Source: JALZVT01 sp964611345
Lineage (GTDB): Bacteria; Pseudomonadota; Gammaproteobacteria; Pseudomonadales; Azotimanducaceae
Direction: 5' to 3'
Length of the DNA: 5,901 nucleotides
NCBI GenBank assembly: GCA_964611345.1
Contig: CAZSYU010000162.1
Span: forward strand, 1-5,901
Part shown: positions 3,860-5,901 of the stretch, one piece after another
How the letters are laid out: the number at the start of each line of letters is the position of its first letter
Position numbering within the stretch: the first letter of the stretch is position 1
The notes under the pieces: model-generated
What the model was told of the DNA's origin: nothing
What the model saw: the letters and a program-made list of their open reading frames with translations, nothing else
Databases searched by the model: none
Translations under genes and position numbers: made by a program

Positions 3860-5901
3860 CTAACGTTGGGGCGAATACTCAACACCAAGATAAAGCTGGC
3901 GCGGCTGGCCCGGAAAATAGCGAAACCCGCCAAACGCGAAATCTGCCCGCTCGGCGTATTCTTCATTAAGCACATTGACCACCCTGGCGTACAGGCGCAC
4001 CGCATCTCGCACCTGCCAGCTACCGCGCCAATTTAGCAACACATGTCCTTCGTAATCCGCGGTATTGGCAGCGTTGATGTAGTGTTGCCCAACACCCGCC
4101 AGCTCCAGCTCCGAGAGCACTCCCGCTCGCGGGGTATAGCGCCAACGGGCACTGCCCAACCAGCGCGGGGCAGTATCGACATCATTACCGTCGACTATCT
4201 GCTCACCCAGCCCTGCGGCCACAGTGAAGTCGTACTTGTGCCGAGCATACGAGACCACAAGATCAAACGCGTGGTACTCGTTCACAGCAACGTCGGTACT
4301 TACCTCAATGCCTTGCGAGCGCGTTCTGCCGTTGCTCAGATTGAAGCCTTCGCTATCACGAAAAATGAAGTCACGGGTGGTGTCGTTGTAGATCGAAACT
4401 GACAAGATTCCTGCATTAAAGCCGGCTTCGACCGAACGCAGTCGCTCGCTGTCGAGATCAGCAATGGTCTGTCCACTCTGCAGCCGGTACAGCTCCGTAC
4501 CCTGAGGCGGACGAAAGCTGGTGCTGAAGGTTAAAAAGGCCTGGGCATCGTGCCCAAGTACCTGACCGAGCTGGTAATTGGCGCCCAACCGACCGGCGAC
4601 ATTAGTGAAGCGATCGTCCCGGTCGGCGGGCCGGGTATAGAGACAGCCGCCAAAGCCGCAGGTTGTACCGTCTTCGCGCGTGTTCCCCACCAGCCCAAAG
4701 TTGGTGTAATCGTATTCCAGTGTTTCGACACGCAAGCTATGCACCAGCGACAACGCCTCGCTCACCTGGAAGTTCACATCATAATAAATTGCGGCGGTGA
4801 CACTCTCGAGCTCATAGTCATAGTGCAATCCGGCCGGCCGCGTCTCCATCAAGAACGCGGAACCAACGGTCGGCTGATCCTGATCTTCTTTCAACGCTCC
4901 TTCCATGTACTCTAACGTGGCACCCACTTTGCCGTTCCAGCGTTCCCCACCCAGTGTGAGTTCACCGATGACGCCAAAGCTGGACTGGTCGTTCGTTTCC
5001 AACGGCTGACCCGGCAGAAAGTGTTGTAAAAACGCCATGCCCGAGCGTCGAGCGTAGGGGGTGATGGCAAGCCCCATGCCGTTTTGCAGTTCGGTTTCCC
5101 AGCGGCTCGACAAACGCAATGCCCAGGCATCACGAAAAGCCTCTGGGTTGGGATTCGAGTCTTGCAGATCATTGTCTTCGAAGGCTTCAAAGCCACCCAC
5201 AAAACCACCGGTCTCCTGATTGAGTAATGTGGCAGAAAACAGGTTAGTGACTTCGAAACGACCGACGCTACCTTCATGCAAAACCGAGAGTTTTTGTTGC
5301 GAAAAACCAGTGTCGTCGCGGTAGCCATTCGTCGAGGTGCTTGAGGCCTTTACGGACAGCCGCTGTCCATCAAGATCAACACCGTACTCACCCCGCACCT
5401 GGTAGTAGTCGAAGGGTCCACCTTCTGCACTTAGCGACAACCCCGGTGCCGAGGTGCTCTGCACCACATTAATCGCGCCGTGCAACGCATTACCACCAAA
5501 CAGCGCACCACCCGCTCCGCGTACCACTTCGATGCGGCTGGCCTGCTCGTGGTTAACCTCAAACAGATTGTTAATATTGCAAAAGCCCGCCGGCCGCAGG
5601 GGTACGCCATTTTCAAGCATCAAGAATTCGCCACAGGCGCCCGAGCCTGTGAGCACCGCGGAACGAATTGACGTCAGGTGTTCTTGACCGGAGCCGCGCG
5701 ATATCCAGGTTCCGGGCACGCGCACCAGTGTTTCATTAATGTGGGTCGGTCGGATGAGATCCAGCGCGGCAGAATCGAGCACGGTGACCGAGCCGGTCGC
5801 ACCGATCCGGTCTGCGAGACTGCCGGTGACCACAATCTCTTCAATTCTCTCAGCTGCCTGCCTCTCAGCTGCCTGCCTCTCAGCTGCCTGCTCTTGGGCA
5901 T
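3860..5901 (-). CDS. TonB-dependent outer-membrane receptor (5' end cut by window edge)
   Basis: Energised by TonB-ExbB-ExbD, this beta-barrel would take up a scarce ligand across the outer membrane. About 679 residues are visible. They start AQEQAAER, which looks like the mature N-terminus just after a signal peptidase site; the signal peptide lies off the edge. RIEEIVVTG (18-26) is the usual TonB-box/plug entry. The plug (about 25-150) contains IRSAV, LMLENGVPLRP, NINNLFEVN and the hallmark RIEVVRGAGGALFGGNALHGAINV region (122-145). The barrel follows, with STSFRPPQGTELYR, IYNDTTRDF and a closing region with VVNVLNEEYAERADF and FPGQPRQLYLGVEYSPQR. A GTG at 5833 is not the start, because the frame continues upstream. 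Cysteines 89 and 107 (plug) and 414 and 419 (CGFGGC, probable surface loop) could form disulfides. The ligand is not identifiable; siderophore, haem, vitamin or other complexes are all possible. Confidence 0.93.
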   Translation of the reverse strand, partial: AQEQAAERQAAERQAAERIEEIVVTGSLADRIGATGSVTVLDSAALDLIRPTHINETLVRVPGTWISRGSGQEHLTSIRSAVLTGSGACGEFLMLENGVPLRPAGFCNINNLFEVNHEQASRIEVVRGAGGALFGGNALHGAINVVQSTSAPGLSLSAEGGPFDYYQVRGEYGVDLDGQRLSVKASSTSTNGYRDDTGFSQQKLSVLHEGSVGRFEVTNLFSATLLNQETGGFVGGFEAFEDNDLQDSNPNPEAFRDAWALRLSSRWETELQNGMGLAITPYARRSGMAFLQHFLPGQPLETNDQSSFGVIGELTLGGERWNGKVGATLEYMEGALKEDQDQPTVGSAFLMETRPAGLHYDYELESVTAAIYYDVNFQVSEALSLVHSLRVETLEYDYTNFGLVGNTREDGTTCGFGGCLYTRPADRDDRFTNVAGRLGANYQLGQVLGHDAQAFLTFSTSFRPPQGTELYRLQSGQTIADLDSERLRSVEAGFNAGILSVSIYNDTTRDFIFRDSEGFNLSNGRTRSQGIEVSTDVAVNEYHAFDLVVSYARHKYDFTVAAGLGEQIVDGNDVDTAPRWLGSARWRYTPRAGVLSELELAGVGQHYINAANTADYEGHVLLNWRGSWQVRDAVRLYARVVNVLNEEYAERADFAFGGFRYFPGQPRQLYLGVEYSPQR
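5847..5891 (-). repeat. Perfect 15-bp tandem repeat, three copies, before the TonB-box region
   Basis: The plus-strand unit CTCTCAGCTGCCTGC is repeated exactly at 5847-5861, 5862-5876 and 5877-5891. It equals five codons, so copy changes keep the receptor frame. In that frame the N-terminal segment reads QAAERQAAERQAAER, polar and alanine-rich, just before IEEIVVTG. The repeat lies in the expected periplasmic linker between the signal-peptide cleavage site and the TonB box. Confidence 0.95.

Noticed and set aside
3493..3969. Plus-strand open frame opposite the ppnN 5' end, and other frames opposite ppnN and the receptor
   Set aside because: Ser/Arg-rich antisense translation with no promoter, ribosome binding site or domain; it is explained by the codon pattern of the gene on the other strand.
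5831..5833. GTG as the start of the receptor
   Set aside because: It would begin inside the VVTG motif with no signal peptide; the frame continues upstream with coherent coding sequence.
5674..5901. Reading frame starting at the ATG at 5901 (MPKSRQLRG...), over the receptor N-terminus
   Set aside because: It is out of frame with the receptor, has no signal peptide and is Arg-rich. The receptor frame stays open to the edge and gives AQEQ...IEEIVVTG, as expected.

Overview
The window reads as part of one minus-strand transcription unit from a Gram-negative gammaproteobacterium. The evidence is a TonB-dependent outer-membrane receptor, a PpnN/YgdH-type nucleotide nucleosidase close to the Escherichia coli protein, and a System I cytochrome c maturation (ccm) cluster in the usual order A-B-C-D. 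A marine Cellvibrionales/Halieaceae-like source is plausible, but that is an impression from protein style and not a proof. All supported genes are on the minus strand, so transcription runs from 5901 towards 1.

In transcription order the layout is as follows. A TonB-dependent receptor occupies 5901-3860; its signal peptide lies beyond the window edge. After a 32-nt gap comes ppnN (3827-2397). ppnN overlaps ccmA (2397-1702) by one base (TGATG). ccmA overlaps ccmB (1705-1037) by four bases (ATGA). A 14-nt gap precedes ccmC (1022-252), which is followed with no gap by ccmD (from a GTG at 251), which runs off the edge at position 1. ccmE would be expected next. No rRNA, tRNA, insertion sequence, CRISPR array or convincing terminator is visible, and no gene-free stretch exceeds 32 nt.

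CcmA and CcmB form the ABC transporter that releases haem-loaded CcmE. CcmC loads haem onto CcmE, and CcmD is the small membrane protein that helps hold and release the CcmC-CcmE complex. PpnN is a cytoplasmic nucleoside-monophosphate nucleosidase, known in E. coli to respond to (p)ppGpp. The receptor would import an unidentified ligand across the outer membrane. No functional link between the receptor, PpnN and Ccm is proven; the packing only suggests co-expression.

The most unusual signals are two perfect, frame-preserving tandem repeats, one near each window end. At 1-72 an 18-bp unit is repeated four times in the 3' end of ccmD. It encodes KRNEQT in the ccmD frame and MNRRSA in the overlapping frame, where each copy supplies a possible ccmE start codon followed by MNRR, an N-terminus resembling CcmE. 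At 5847-5891 a 15-bp unit is repeated three times and encodes a QAAER-type pentapeptide just before the IEEIVVTG TonB-box region of the receptor. CcmC also has an atypical WWD haem-handling motif. I found no clearly new multi-gene system.
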